Positions 50,775-63,649 of a stretch of DNA of 64,000 nt are shown one piece after another. The stretch spans positions 23,727,247 to 23,791,246 of the forward strand of contig NC_091941.1 in assembly GCF_041260155.1 (NCBI RefSeq), given 5' to 3'. How positions within the stretch are numbered: position 1 is the stretch's first letter; the number at the start of each line of letters is the position of its first letter. Source of the DNA: Ptychodera flava (Eukaryota; Hemichordata; Enteropneusta; Ptychoderidae). The notes below the pieces were generated by a model. That model worked only from the letters and a program-made list of their open reading frames with translations. It searched no databases and was not told where the DNA came from. The translations under genes were made by a program, and so were the position numbers.

Positions 50775-53700
50775 CTGCGTGGAGAGAACAAAACATAAAG
50801 GCCATTTATATATTGACATACTTACAAAATAGGAACAGTAAAGAACAGAAAACATACCAAAGGGGTAAGTACAAAGGTATTACAATAAGGAATGACCTCA
50901 TCATGGTTGGCAGATTTCATTGCTGAAAAGATCTGTAGTGTATCACTATGTCACTTCACAAGATTCTACAATGTAAATGTTAGTTTACACCATACTATCT
51001 GATATTATTTCCTGAACCAGGTTCATATTTCTATATAACTGAAAAAATACCGTCAATGACGCTGTACCTTCTCTAATGTGTGGCCAGGTCAGGTAATTGG
51101 TTGTTGGCATGGAGTTGTTGGCAAATGGTTGATGATGTAGGGGCATGAGGTGGGATATGGATCCAAAGAACCCAAAAGATGATTAAATACATCAATCAAA
51201 AAAATTCTAAGCTACAGTATAAACTGCCTAAAGATAGTTCAATGTGGAAAAAAAGTTAAATAATTCAGAAATAAGAATTAACAGTCCAAAATAGTAATGA
51301 CGCACTTCCCTACTGACCTGAGTGCATGTGAAATACACAACCTGGCATCTGTAACCAAGTGATCATTTTAAGTCACTTTTAACTGTTTTTAATGGATTTT
51401 CCAAAGAGTCATGTGGAAATGATGAAAAACGCTTATCTGGTCTTGTGTTTGTATAACCTCATGGCTGATAATTGTCATAGTATTGAAAATAATTGAAAGT
51501 GAAGAAATTACTGTTTTTAATAGGCATATTTTCCTTGAAATACATGACCGTGTAAAGAATATATGCTAAAAGTGTTTAAGAGTAAATTTCTTTTCAAAAA
51601 ATAATTTGATATGTGACCAAAGGATTTTTATTCTTTGAGTTTACAAATTCAAACATTGCAATTTGTTCAATCATCTTGTGCAGTGCAAAATTTATAAAAT
51701 GACTGAAAAACAAAAAAATTGGCAGAATTACAGTCTTTGTGATGTAAAATTATGGGTTAGCATTACGATAATTGTTAATCTGTTCGAAGTACTACTATAC
51801 TATAATTTATAGAAAAAAGTAACATATATTGTCAGCAATGTAGTGTTAATTTTGACTTTACATCAAAATATGCCTTTGCTGGATACCAAATATATAGGGC
51901 GAAATATTAAAATCAGCCATGTTCAGCAAAATCCACACAACAGCATTGATCCTTTTCTAATTTGATTTGATTTGCTTATGTTATCCTTGTATGACAGTCA
52001 GTACAATATGGAACTTGAACACAACACAGTGAATAAGTATGCTGTAAATGAAATGGTGTGGCTGCATCCACATGCAGCAATAGGAGTGCCTTTGTCTCTC
52101 ACCCCTCATTTCCAACCTGTCCCATCCTGAAAAATAGTTTTGTCTTATATTTATGATGTTAATAATTTCTGTATTTGTTAAAATGTGCGCATCTCAAAAA
52201 CTTTTGATCATAAACATTTTCATTGTTTTTTATAGCTGACCAGTCAGTTAACCTGTTTATTTTGAATATTTGCGCATTTTTTCTCAGTATTTGACATTTT
52301 CAGAATACCTTCTTATTCAGTTTGTCATTTTCTAAAAGTTTAAATGCTCCATTGTATGGTCAAGCTTTCCACAAGCATCAAATGTGGTACTTCACATATA
52401 GGAAGGTCTGCCTCTAGAGGGCGGGCATCATGAACAGTGTTTGTTGGTTAATTCCTCCACATAAACTTCTGATTGTACTGTAAACATTGAACATGGCCGA
52501 CGTCCGATTTTCCTGTCTAAAACTTTCACTCATTTTCGTTCATATGACTCTGAAACTCCAGGAAACGATTGGGAAGAAAGAGTTATCTTGAAATATTGAG
52601 GTACTCGCCAATATTTTGCAAAATTAAATGAGAAAAATGCAAGGAAAATGCCGACAGGCTTACACAATGACCGTTTTCAGACTCAGAGGCATATGATCAT
52701 CTCTGCAGATCATGCAACAGGCCCATATCACGTGAGGCCATGAGGGGATATCCACGCAACTAAGTACCAAACACTAGTGCTCACAGAGTGAGCAAACACA
52801 AAGTGAGTACCCTACCCCTAACTTCAGCTCAGTAGTCTGTAATAGATTGTAGTCAACTAAGAAACCTTGGAGAAGGGCTTAACACTGTGGCTATGCCGCT
52901 AAATCCCTTTTGATTTTTGTCACAGCTCAAAATCGTTCTCCCACACCTCAACCTGAGCCATGAACACCCCCACCAGTTTATGATATGACCCATCACAATG
53001 GCATGACGTCAACGGATCTTGACAGACGGAAGTCTTGACAGACGGAAGTAGTTGACAGCAGTATACTGGTTTTCAACTTTAATACCTTCTCTGTCTATAA
53101 ATAGACACGAGAAGGTAATAAAACCAGGTACCAGGTATCCTTAATAGTATGTTGGGTTTTTTTTCATGAGCACGTCTCTGCAATCAAATTCCTGACATCG
53201 TTTCTTTCTAATTTTGAAACAGAATTTGTTCGTTTCTTTCTAATTTTGAAACAGAATTTGTTGTTGGTTTCAAAAGCGTTGTTTGAATTCGTCACACCAG
53301 ACCATTCTTCACGTTGTTTTCTACAAGAACTCGCAACATTTTAGGGGAAATGAGTAGACAGGTTTGGAGCCAGGGCCAGGAAATGGCCAATGAGAGGTTA
53401 GACGTCGTCATACTCTTATCAGTGGATCACGATTTCTGAGACTAGGGCTGCAGGTAATGATCTAAGGCGAGAATTTGTGCAGGAAATCCCTGCATTTCAG
53501 AGCAGAGTCGTGAGCAAATTTGTGACCAAGTCAAGGTGTAGGGAAAACGATAGTAGCAAATTATGTACAGTACTCTCGCCCAGTAATCAGTCTCATCTTC
53601 ATGCAGAACACACTCTTTTTTCACAAACAAATTCAGATAAACAGTGCTTTAAAATCACAAAAACCACAGGTTCACACTATACAAGCTTTGGCTGATCTAG

Positions 53701-56700
53701 TCAAGAAGCACACAGCATAGATTGATGATAGCCACAAAGTGCATTGGGGCAGTGTCCCTGTTTGACCTAACTACAACTAACCGGCTGTGAAGCATAGTCA
53801 ATTCCAATCATGCCACAGTGCAATATGCCGCTATTAGGGGGCCCTCACACGGGTCTAGAGACATCACCATCCTTAGTTATGGTTCTGGTATGTACTAAAC
53901 ATGACTTCACATATCTGGAAGTGTTACAATTTATCTATTATTTTAGCAAGCAATATACACAGTGTACATGTATCGCAGTTGAGAGCACTCAGGACAGCTA
54001 AATTCTCCTGAACATATAACTGCTCTATTTCTCAAACACATCATTTCAAATTTTATCACAGATAGGCAAAACATATTTGTAATAATGTAATATGGAAATT
54101 TTAAGAATTTCAAGACTGGGAATATAGCAATAGATGATGGTACAATTTTTTTTCTGAGAACATAAAGCTCCAAAGCCCCATCCAATAACAGAAAGCATTG
54201 CTGTACAACACCGTGCCCACACTGAACAACTGTAAAAATCAACATAATCCTAGGGGGTCAAGATGCTTTAAAAAGCTATTGGAGGGCCTCCTAAGGACAC
54301 TCCATTTACTCATGATGGAGAATGGGCCCACTGTTCAAGTATTTTTAGACTGAAATGATCTGAAAATGCTTTCATAAGCCATCAAAGCTGGTTTGCAAAA
54401 AAATACAATTATCTAAGACTTCTTTATGGTCCTAGGCCAAATGTCCGTAACTCTTCCCTGATAAGCTGAAAAGATGGATATGATAATCTTTCAGTTGTCA
54501 ATAAATATACTATGCATCTTCCTCAGCAAACTAACTGTAATATATGTTTCTGGATAAGCCGTATTGCAAAAATCTCAATGACAACCCTCTCTTTCTTCTC
54601 ACTGGAATATTGTCTGTGAGAGACAGAAAAGCAAGCAATAAATGATTGATTCGTTTCCAGTATTCTGGTTCTCTGCACAGACAGCATGCTTCACTTCATC
54701 CCAGTGGAATTTAAAAATTCACAGAACTCATGGTTAATCTGTTATGACTTCTGAAGAAATATCAGCAAGGACGGTCAGTATTATGCAACAATTTTACAAA
54801 TATTTGATTTCTTTCCTGACTGGGACTGCCTTTGGATTTTTCAATACAATTGTAGTACTGAATACTGAAGGTTTCCAAAAATATACTCATATTACGCCCA
54901 TGATTTTAAACAAATGCCAGAAAAAATCCAATGATTTACATGATTAGAGCACTCACTCAGCTGTTCAAGAAGGTGAAATGTCTTCACATTTTCTCATCTT
55001 TTCAATTTTTTTTCTTGAGCAGAAACACACTTCTAACAATAATTCCAATACTTTTTCCATTAACTCAAGAACAGATGTGTCCTCTTTCATGTTAAAAACA
55101 TGTAACTGTTTCAATTACGGCCAAGGGAACTTTCAAACTCTTTTAATTTACTCAAACAAAAATAAAAGATGATAGATGCTGCAGTTATCGAATTTTTGAT
55201 GTGGACATACATACATACAGACGCCACAGACTTACTGTATCAGCTTTCATTGGTATATGTACCTATATACCAAATGTTAGCTAAAAATACAGGGCAGAAT
55301 GTTGCATATTCATGTGTGACCCAAAGATGGTTCTAGTAAAGATATCACGTTTTCAAAAAAAGCTGATAATGCCTACATTGCTTGCATCGACTTATTTCAC
55401 GCTGACCCAATTCACATTGAGAGTGTGGTGTATCTGTGAGCATGTGAGACACAGTCACGCAATCGCTCAGAGATAATGTGACCGCTGTACGACATGCTTA
55501 AGCTCCATGGAAACAGATTTGCAGGCATTTTGCTTGATGCAGACTCTCTTGACATTTTCATTGTATGAATAATTCATGCCCCCCTGTGTGTGTGTGTGTC
55601 CAACTACCTACTGCATCAATGAAAGTTTAAACTCAGGTAACATGAGAGCGGAAATTTCTTTTTTTCGCAAGCCAAATCACAAAATTAAACACCACATGCC
55701 AACAAAATATTAAAAGGAAGTTCACAAACACAAAGAATTCAATCTTAGTGCGTGTTATTATTCATACCTGACATCAAATCCTAGTCCACATACAAAAACA
55801 CTGAGATTCAAAGACCACGTTGATGCTTCCCAAATTCAGCACACCTAGGCAGGCATACACATGAAAGCTATCCATGTCCTCAACACATGAAATGCTGACC
55901 TTTTTAGATGTGATCAGGGATAAGGCAAGGAGCAGCAGGGGTAAACATAATGCATTTTAAGATCAAAGTTTTAGGTGGAACTTAATTGTTTTCTGAAAAG
56001 TGTGGTGGGCGACTGGTTCACTGATTGAGAAACGTGCATTGAATCAGGCATAATTGGGATTGATGTTTCCAGGGCCCACTTTATCCACTTCCGGGACACT
56101 CTAACAACACCTACCATAAGTAACTGCACCCTATCCCCTACACCAGAAGCAGATTCAGATTTCCTGTTCCACCGACTGAAACTTCAATGTCCCTACCCAC
56201 CTACAGGAGAGCAGGGACAGTGAAAACCAAACAGTTCTCATTTAAGGACACTGGATATCACTGACTATTAATTATGCATTGACTTATCTAGTCGAGTGAA
56301 CACACATTCTCCTACTCTCAGCATGCAGTAAATTGCAATCTGCAACTGAAACAATGGAACAGAATACTAACACAAAGACGTTCACAGAAGCCATCCTGAC
56401 ACATATTTCAAAGTTCAGTTTATAATTTTCCAATTGATTTTAATCATAGAGATTATATTTTGAAAGGTTAATACATGATATAATATGTTTTAGAATCACT
56501 CCTTGATATCAAATCCAGCTATGCTAAATCCAATATTGCATTATGGGATAGAAAAGTGGCTTTTAAATGGAACTTCTAAGTTATCTCAGAAAATATCAAA
56601 TGCATTTTTCCTCAACACTGAGTGGAATGCATGTTCATTAACTTGGAGTGACTAGACTTATTAGACCCTGGTATATATGTACATGAGATATAACTCAGCT

Positions 56701-58070
56701 AAAAAGCTTTTAAAACTCTGACGTGCACAGAGTAATCAGGCAAATGTTGCAATGTCATAGCTAATATTCATCCAATGGCATCTTTCAACATCAAAAAAAA
56801 CCTTACAGGTATACAAACCATTTGAAGACTTGGCGCAGCAAGCGTTTGTGTGAATAAATTTTTCAGGTTAGGTTGTGCTCTGGTTCGTGGATAGTGTTAC
56901 ATTCCATGTTTTCAAAACAGTGATCAGCTGTAAAGGGGTTTCTAAAGTTAGCCAGCACAGGTTGAATGAGAAGTTAGGAGGGTAATTTTACGTGAGAAAT
57001 CAGCACTAGATTAGGATCACTGAGTCTAGAAGTGATTGATCGCACGCTGACAGATTGTTTTGGCCCCTTGTTTATATTGACTTCTAAAAGAAATCAGAAA
57101 CCGGCTGAAGTGAGCGATGAAGTAAAGTGAGCCAGTACCGAACAAAGAGCAGTAATGGCAAGGTTGGGGTGTCATTTTATGATGGCAGGGGCCTCGCTTC
57201 ACCTGCTGCTTGCAAGGCACAGCTTTGTGTTGGTTTGGTTTAGGAAAGTCCTGACCCTTGAACTTTCACAAAGTGATGAAAAAAATGGTTACATTATGAG
57301 CAGCAAGGTTGCTGTGATTTTTTTCCCTGTTTTTAATAGAAGGCTACCGTCTCACAATTTGAACATTTTTCATAGCGCAAGCAATCTTTTGAATCGATAA
57401 ACAACATTTTAAGTAATATTTTGATCATATAAATATATTTGACAAAATATGCATAGCCTGCCACTCATCTGAGGACAAATTGAAGTCCAACTCACTCCTT
57501 CAATTCTGTTTTCATTGTTTGTTCAATGTTCATTCAATTTGAGAGGCATTGTACATAGAATTACTCCCCTTACCTGGGTACCCAAACACCACCTCGTGAC
57601 CTGCAGGCCTGCCTGCATGTATAAAATGGGAGGTAGGGGGAGGGGCCTGAACACATCAATGACAACACACATCAGTGTTCTCCCCAAGCAATTAAAGCAT
57701 AGAGGCCACTATTCCACTATTCTTTAATTTTGGTAAAACAATAGAAATTCACTGACATATTTCATTATATTGTTACACAAATATCAGAAATTCCTGGGGA
57801 GAAGTCTGCACATGCCTGTTAGGGTCATGTATGAATGATGATGTGTACACAGGGGCCTGTGTTTATAAAGAAACACAGACAATGAATATATCCACACTGT
57901 ATCAGGAAAAGTCATTCTTCCATGATTCCAAATCAAATCTAGCTGAATCAACAGTAGTAAAAATTGAGGACTGTTTTCAGTGCCATTCATAAAGTGGATT
58001 CATAAAATGGAACAGGGAAATGTTTTTCTGTTCATAAAGCTTTTGTAAAGAGCTCTCATCATCCAATGGA
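50775..58070 (-). other. PPP2R5 first visible intron, left part
   Basis: No exon was recognised on either strand. The region has an exact 32-bp tandem duplication (53199-53230 and 53231-53262), a duplicated TTGACAGACGGAAGT near 53017-53051, and a short CATACATACAGAC tract at 55206. Missing N-terminal B56 exons were looked for and not seen. Confidence 0.5.
53199..53262 (+). repeat. Exact 32-bp tandem duplication
   Basis: Two identical copies of a unit starting CGTTTCTTTCTAATTTTGAA. Confidence 0.95.
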
Positions 58071-58677
58071 TTAAAGGGGAAGTTCACCAAGGATGATTTT
58101 TACATATGTGGTAGCTCTGTGGTCATTTACCCCAGAAAAGCTATTTTCACCATTTATAACTCGCCCGATTTTCTAAGAAAATGATAAAAATAGTACAGAA
58201 AATGCCCATGTAATTTGAATCATGGGAAAAAAGCCCCAAGCTTGGAGCTTGCATCATGTGATATGGAAGGGACCATCTTCGGATGGGTATGGCCCCAACA
58301 CTGTCCACTCACAGTAATGCAGTAGTAAACAGCAACACAAAATCTGACAGTGGACAGTTTATCATATGTGATTCACCGTTTATGCAAGGATACTCAGTAT
58401 AAACAAAAGTTATGTAAATACGCACAGCCTGGTTTAAGCATGGGTGAGTGGACAATGCCATACCCATGGGAAATGGTGCCTTCCATATCACATGATGCAA
58501 GCTCCAAGCTTGGCGCTTTTTTCCCATGATTCAAATTACATGGGCAACTTCCTGTACTATTTCTATCGGTTTTTGTAAAAATCGTGCAAGTTATAAATGG
58601 CGAAAATAGCTTTTCCGGGGTAAGTGACCACAAGCTAGCACATATGTAAAAATCATCCTTGGTGAACTTCCCTTTAA
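58071..58677. mobile_element. TTAA-flanked foldback MITE of about 600 bp
   Basis: Arms of over 200 bp begin TTAAAGGGGAAGTTCACCAA and end with its near-inverse (TTAA at 58071-58074 and 58674-58677). They include GATGATTTTTACATATGT, CATGGGAAAAAAG and CACTGTCCACTCAC, which recur inverted. The centre is unpaired. It shares terminal sequence with the foldback at 27809-28201. No coding. Confidence 0.9.
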
Positions 58678-58725
58678 TGTCCATCTCGGCAAGTTTCCAA
58701 ATTGAAAAGCATATGATGCAGAAGT

Positions 58726-60412
58726 AACAAGTCATCGTTGATGACACAGTCCCCACTTGTTAATAATGGGTACTTTGATTACATGTCCTCAGAGAGGATA
58801 GAGTCCTCTTCATTAATTAGGTCTGTGATAAAAATACTTTGATACAGATGGCGCTCAATGGCCAAGAATGAGTTCCATGGTGATGAAAACATAAAACCAA
58901 TGTAGGCCACCATCCTAAAGTTCATAAAATGAGTCAACTAGGAATTAATCAACAGGATGTTGCAAAACATTTTTGCATACAATTCTAACACTTAACAGAT
59001 TATCACTGGTACCATATTTCATAAAGTTTGATGCAGTATTTACAACACTATGAGATCAACATCTGTATCAAGTTTCATCACATTTGACGTTGTATTAATT
59101 TGTGGCTATATCACCCTAATTAGGAAAGTTCATTACTTATGCAATTACAAATTAATTAAAATGACACTGATAAATGTCTTTTTCAATGTTAAAGCAATGT
59201 GAGCTTAACATCGGTTAACATCTGTATAAAGTTTCATGAATTTGATGCAGTACATATTTCTTGACATATCAGCCTACTAACGAAACTTCAATAATTGATA
59301 TGTTACTGCTACATGACGTGAAACAAATTGACAAGCATATGTATGAAATAGGTCAATGTCAACTTTGAATGATACTGGTGGAAATATGTCTGAGTTATGG
59401 CTCTGTACATGAAAACATCGTAATAAAATGGCTGCCTAGCAACCATATTGGATCGTATCACATAAAAAAATCGATGTACATATGTATGACATAGGTCAAT
59501 GTCCTTGTACCAACTTTGAATAAAATCAGTTGAGATATGCCTGAGTTATGCCTCTGTATATGAAAAAATCGTAACAAAATGACCACACAGCAGCCATATT
59601 GGATCGTATCACAAAACAAATTGACATGCATATCTATGACATTGGTCAATGTCCTTGTACCAACTTTGAATAAAATCGGTTGAGATATGCCTGAGTTATG
59701 CCTCTGTATATGAAAAAATTGTAATAAAATGGCCGCCTAGCGGCCATATTGGATTGTATCACAAAACAAATCGACGTGCATATCTATGAAATTGGTCAAT
59801 GTCCTTGTAGCAATGTTGAATAAAATCGGTTGAAACATGTCTGAGTTGTGGCTCTGTACATGAAAAAATCATAATAAAATGGCCGCCTGGCGGCCATATT
59901 GGATCGTATCACAAAGAAAATTGACGTGCATATCTATGACATTGGTCAATGTTTTTGTACCAACTTTGAATAAAATCACTTGAAACATGTCTGAGTTATG
60001 GCTCTGTACATGAAAAAATCGTAATAAAATGGCCGCCTGGCGGCCATATTGGATCGTATCACAAAGAAAATTGACGTGCATATCTATGACATTGGTCAAT
60101 GTCCTTGTACCAACTTTGAATAAAATGGTTGAACATGTCTGAGTTATGGCTCTGTACATGAAAAAATCGTAATAAAATGGCCGCCTGGCGGCCATATTGG
60201 ATCGTATCCCAAAACAAATCGACGTGCATCTGTATGACATATGAAGTAATCCTTGTACCAAGTTTGAATGAAATCGCTTCTTGCATCTCTGAGATATCTG
60301 TGTGAACGGACGGACGCACGCACACACACACGCACGCACGCACGCACGCACGCACGCACGGACATGACCAAACCTATAAGTCCCCCCGGACGGTGTCCGT
60401 GGGGACTAATAA
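58726..60412 (+). mobile_element. Pearl/HINE-like element A2, chimeric with family C monomers
   Basis: It has the same 5' end as A1 (AGTCCCCAC at 58748-58756) and the same 3' end: hairpin 60379-60407, with GTGGGGACT at 60399-60407. Six 150-bp A monomers occupy about 59330-60235. Between the 5' end and those monomers, 58900-59310 holds family-C-like units (for example CTAATTAGGAAAGTTCATTA at 59114). The microsatellite is at about 60304-60362. Antisense to PPP2R5. Confidence 0.82.
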
Positions 60413-61603
60413 ACATGTACACAGAATGGGTAATATTACCATAGAATTGTCAATTTGTACACATTTTCTTAGACAAAGGAGGAATACCTTTATGATTTTT
60501 TTTTTCCAAAATTCGGAAAAGCAATCCTCGATGCCACTTTTCTTGTTTGATTATCCGATAGAAAGCTCAAGTCAAGGTTGTAAGTCTCTTGAATTTGAAT
60601 TGAAGCCTTTGAAAACCAATGCTCCCTGTCCTTGCTTTGATTGGGAGAAGATTAAAAACCGACTGATGCTACACCGGGGCTTCCTAGTTGGAAACAAGCC
60701 ATGTTGGCGACTCTGCCTCCGTTGAAAGCAGAAGTCAGGTTTTTATAGCAGCACACAGTCACTTCAATAGAATGTACTAATCTCTAGCCTGGGCTCAATT
60801 TCTGGACAGATTTTCATACTCCAAATTCCTCCATTGTCAGACGTGAATGTTACAGGTTGTCAGATATGGCTGCTAATGCGCTATTGCTACAGGAGGAATA
60901 CACCACACACAAGGCAAAACTCCAACATGTAAATATGGGGCATGTTCACCAATCTAGTATGGCTCTTGTTTATCCATTTCAAACTCAAAACAACCCATTG
61001 TCTTTTGGGTTGATTCAGTCCGAAATAACCCCTAGCAGTACAGGCGCTATACGTTCCTTATATCTTTTTTTATTTTTATTCGCATGATTAGTATTATTTG
61101 CATAAAAAATTCATCAAATCAAACTTGTCGGTAAGCAATCATATTTGTATACAAAACAGAGGTAAAGTATGACTCACTTTCTCCTGTTCTGTAATTTTGT
61201 GATTGAGAATTCAAACAAAGAAAACATTAGATGGTACAAAACAAATTGTTGTCCTAGTGTGTGCAGACACGTTCCCTGGCATATAAATATTTTAAGCACT
61301 CTTATCAGGAACATGCATGTAATATTAATTCGGCACCTTTGGTAATCAAAGTGAGACTTGAGTGGACACCGTGGGTCATCAGTATGTATTAGGGAGATGG
61401 TGCAGTGGCAAAGAATGTGAAATTTTCAGAAGAGTTACTTTCAGAATGTGCTTAGGAATACAATTCAGAATAACATTCAGACACTCACTATGTGAGATAA
61501 TATTCTGTATATTCCAGAAGAGTCCTTTCAGAATGTGCTTTGGAATACAATTCAGAATAATATTCAGACACTCACTATGTGAGATAATATTCTGTATAGA
61601 AGT
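60413..61603. other. Intron sequence with an 87-bp tandem duplication
   Basis: 61424-61510 and 61511-61597 are near-identical 87-bp copies carrying TTTCAGAATGTGCTTAGG and CACTCACTATGTGAGATAAT. They end directly against element B2. No gene is recognised in the rest. Confidence 0.7.
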
Positions 61604-63214
61604 AACAAGTCATTGACATTGACATAGTCCCCACTTGTAATAGGAGTATTAGTCTTGATGGGGCAGGGAAATGAGGTCATTAAGAAGTATCACTGGAGTG
61701 TATATGTTCAGATCTATGGACACATAGGTTTGATGTCATTGTTCCCATTTTGAAACAAGAGGCATGTCTAAGTTATGGTTCTAAATCGGGAAAAAGATCA
61801 GACCTCTAGCTGTATTGGCCAGCCAAGAAATACATATGTGCAGTAATAAATGAGGTACAAGATGTGACATCTTAAGGTCTACTATCCTATCAAAATGAAG
61901 CGTAAAGAACTTGTGGTTACTGAGTTATGCATATATATGCATATTCAAGGTCAAAGGTCATCAAGGTCACGTGACATTTTGAAAAAAAAACCCATTGTAT
62001 TGCTAATTAATCCATATATGCCAAAATTCAGACCTCTAGCTCTATTGGCTTGCCCACAATTATATATGGGCATAATTAACGAGGTAAAGCATGTGTTGTC
62101 ATAAGGTCTCCATCCTACTAAATATAAAGGACATAGCACTTGTGGTTACTTATTTATTGACATAATCGTGTATTTTACGTAAAAGGTTATCGAGGTCACA
62201 TGACATTTTGTCAAAAAATTTCTATCCTATAGTCTGTCCCTATATACAAAAAATCATACATTTACCTCTATTGGCTTGCTCAAAATTAGATATGCACATA
62301 ATTAATGAGGTACAATATGTGGCGTCATAAGGTGTCCCATCATACCAAATATGAAGGGTGTAGCACTTGTGGTTCCTGAGTTATGGACAAATATGTATAT
62401 TTGAGGTCAAAGGTCATTGAGGTCACGTGACATTTTGTCAAAGAAATTGTATTGCTAAGTTATCCCTACATACCAAAAATCAGACCTCTTGCTCTATTGG
62501 CCCGCTCAAAATTAGATATGTGCATAATTAATGAGGTACAAAATTTGCGTCATAAGGTGTCCCATCATACCAAATATGAAGGGTGTAGCACTTGTGGTTA
62601 CTGAGTTTTGGACAAATATGTATATTTGAGGTCAAAGGTCACCGAGGTCACGTGACATTTTGTCAAAATAATTGTATTGCTAAGTTATCCCTATATACCA
62701 AAAATCAGACCTCTAGCTCTATTGGCTCGCTCAAAATTAGATATGTGCATAATTAATGAGGTACAAAATTTGCGCCATAAGGTGTCCCATCATACCAAAT
62801 ATGAAGGGTGTAGCACTTGTGGTTACTGAGTTATGGACAAATATGTATATTTGAGGTCAAAGGTCACCAAGGTCACATGACATTTTGTCAAAAAAATTGT
62901 ATTGCTAAGTTATCCATATATACCAAAAATCAGACCTCTAGCTCTATTGGCTTGCTCAAAATTAGATATGCACATAATTAATGAGGTACAATATGTGGCA
63001 TCATAGGGTGTCCCATCATACCATATATGAAACGTTTAGCACTTGTGGTTACCGAGTTATGGACAAATATGTATATTTGAGGTCAAAGGTAACGTGACAT
63101 TTTGTCAAAGCGTCTGAGATATCTGCGTGAACGGATGGACTCACATGGATGGACTGACGGACTGACATGACCCAATCTATGAGCCCCCTGGACTTTATCT
63201 GTGGGGACTAAAAA
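61604..63214 (+). mobile_element. Pearl/HINE-like element B2
   Basis: 5' AACAAGT...AGTCCCCAC (61626-61634). The core is 225-228-bp monomers with exact AGGTCAAAGGTCA at 61948, 62404, 62629 and 62854, and a variant at 63080. GAGATATCTGCGTGAACGG, a GGACTGACGGACTGACATGA tract and the 3' end GTGGGGACT (63201-63209) plus AAAAA follow. It lacks the 343-bp duplication of B1. Antisense to PPP2R5. Confidence 0.85.
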
Positions 63215-63280
63215 CTGTGTCACTGCATCCTTTTTGCAATATGAATACGATGAGAAACTAAATTTTTATTTTTCTTGGCC

Positions 63281-63649
63281 TTATACATGGAAGTCTATGG
63301 ACTGCCTTATACATGGGAATTATACATGGGAGTCTATGGACTGCCTTATACATGGGAGTCTATGGACTGCCTTATACATGGGAGTCTATGGACTGCCTTA
63401 TACATGGGAGTCTATGGACTGCCTTATACATGGGAGTCTATGGATTGCCTTATACATGGGAGTCTATGGATTGCCTTATACATGGGAGTCTATGGACTGC
63501 CTTATACATGGGAGTCTATGGACTGCCTTAAACATGGGAGTCTATGGATTGCCTTATACATGGGAGTCTATGGATTGCCTTATACATGGGAGTCTATGGA
63601 TTGCCTTATACATGGGAGTCTATGGATTGCCTTATACAGGGGAGTCTAT
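63281..63649 (+). repeat. 26-bp minisatellite, about 14 units
   Basis: The unit CTTATACATGGGAGTCTATG plus GACTGC repeats with very few changes. The homologous position after B1 (40795-40850) has only two units, so the array expanded here. Confidence 0.95.
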
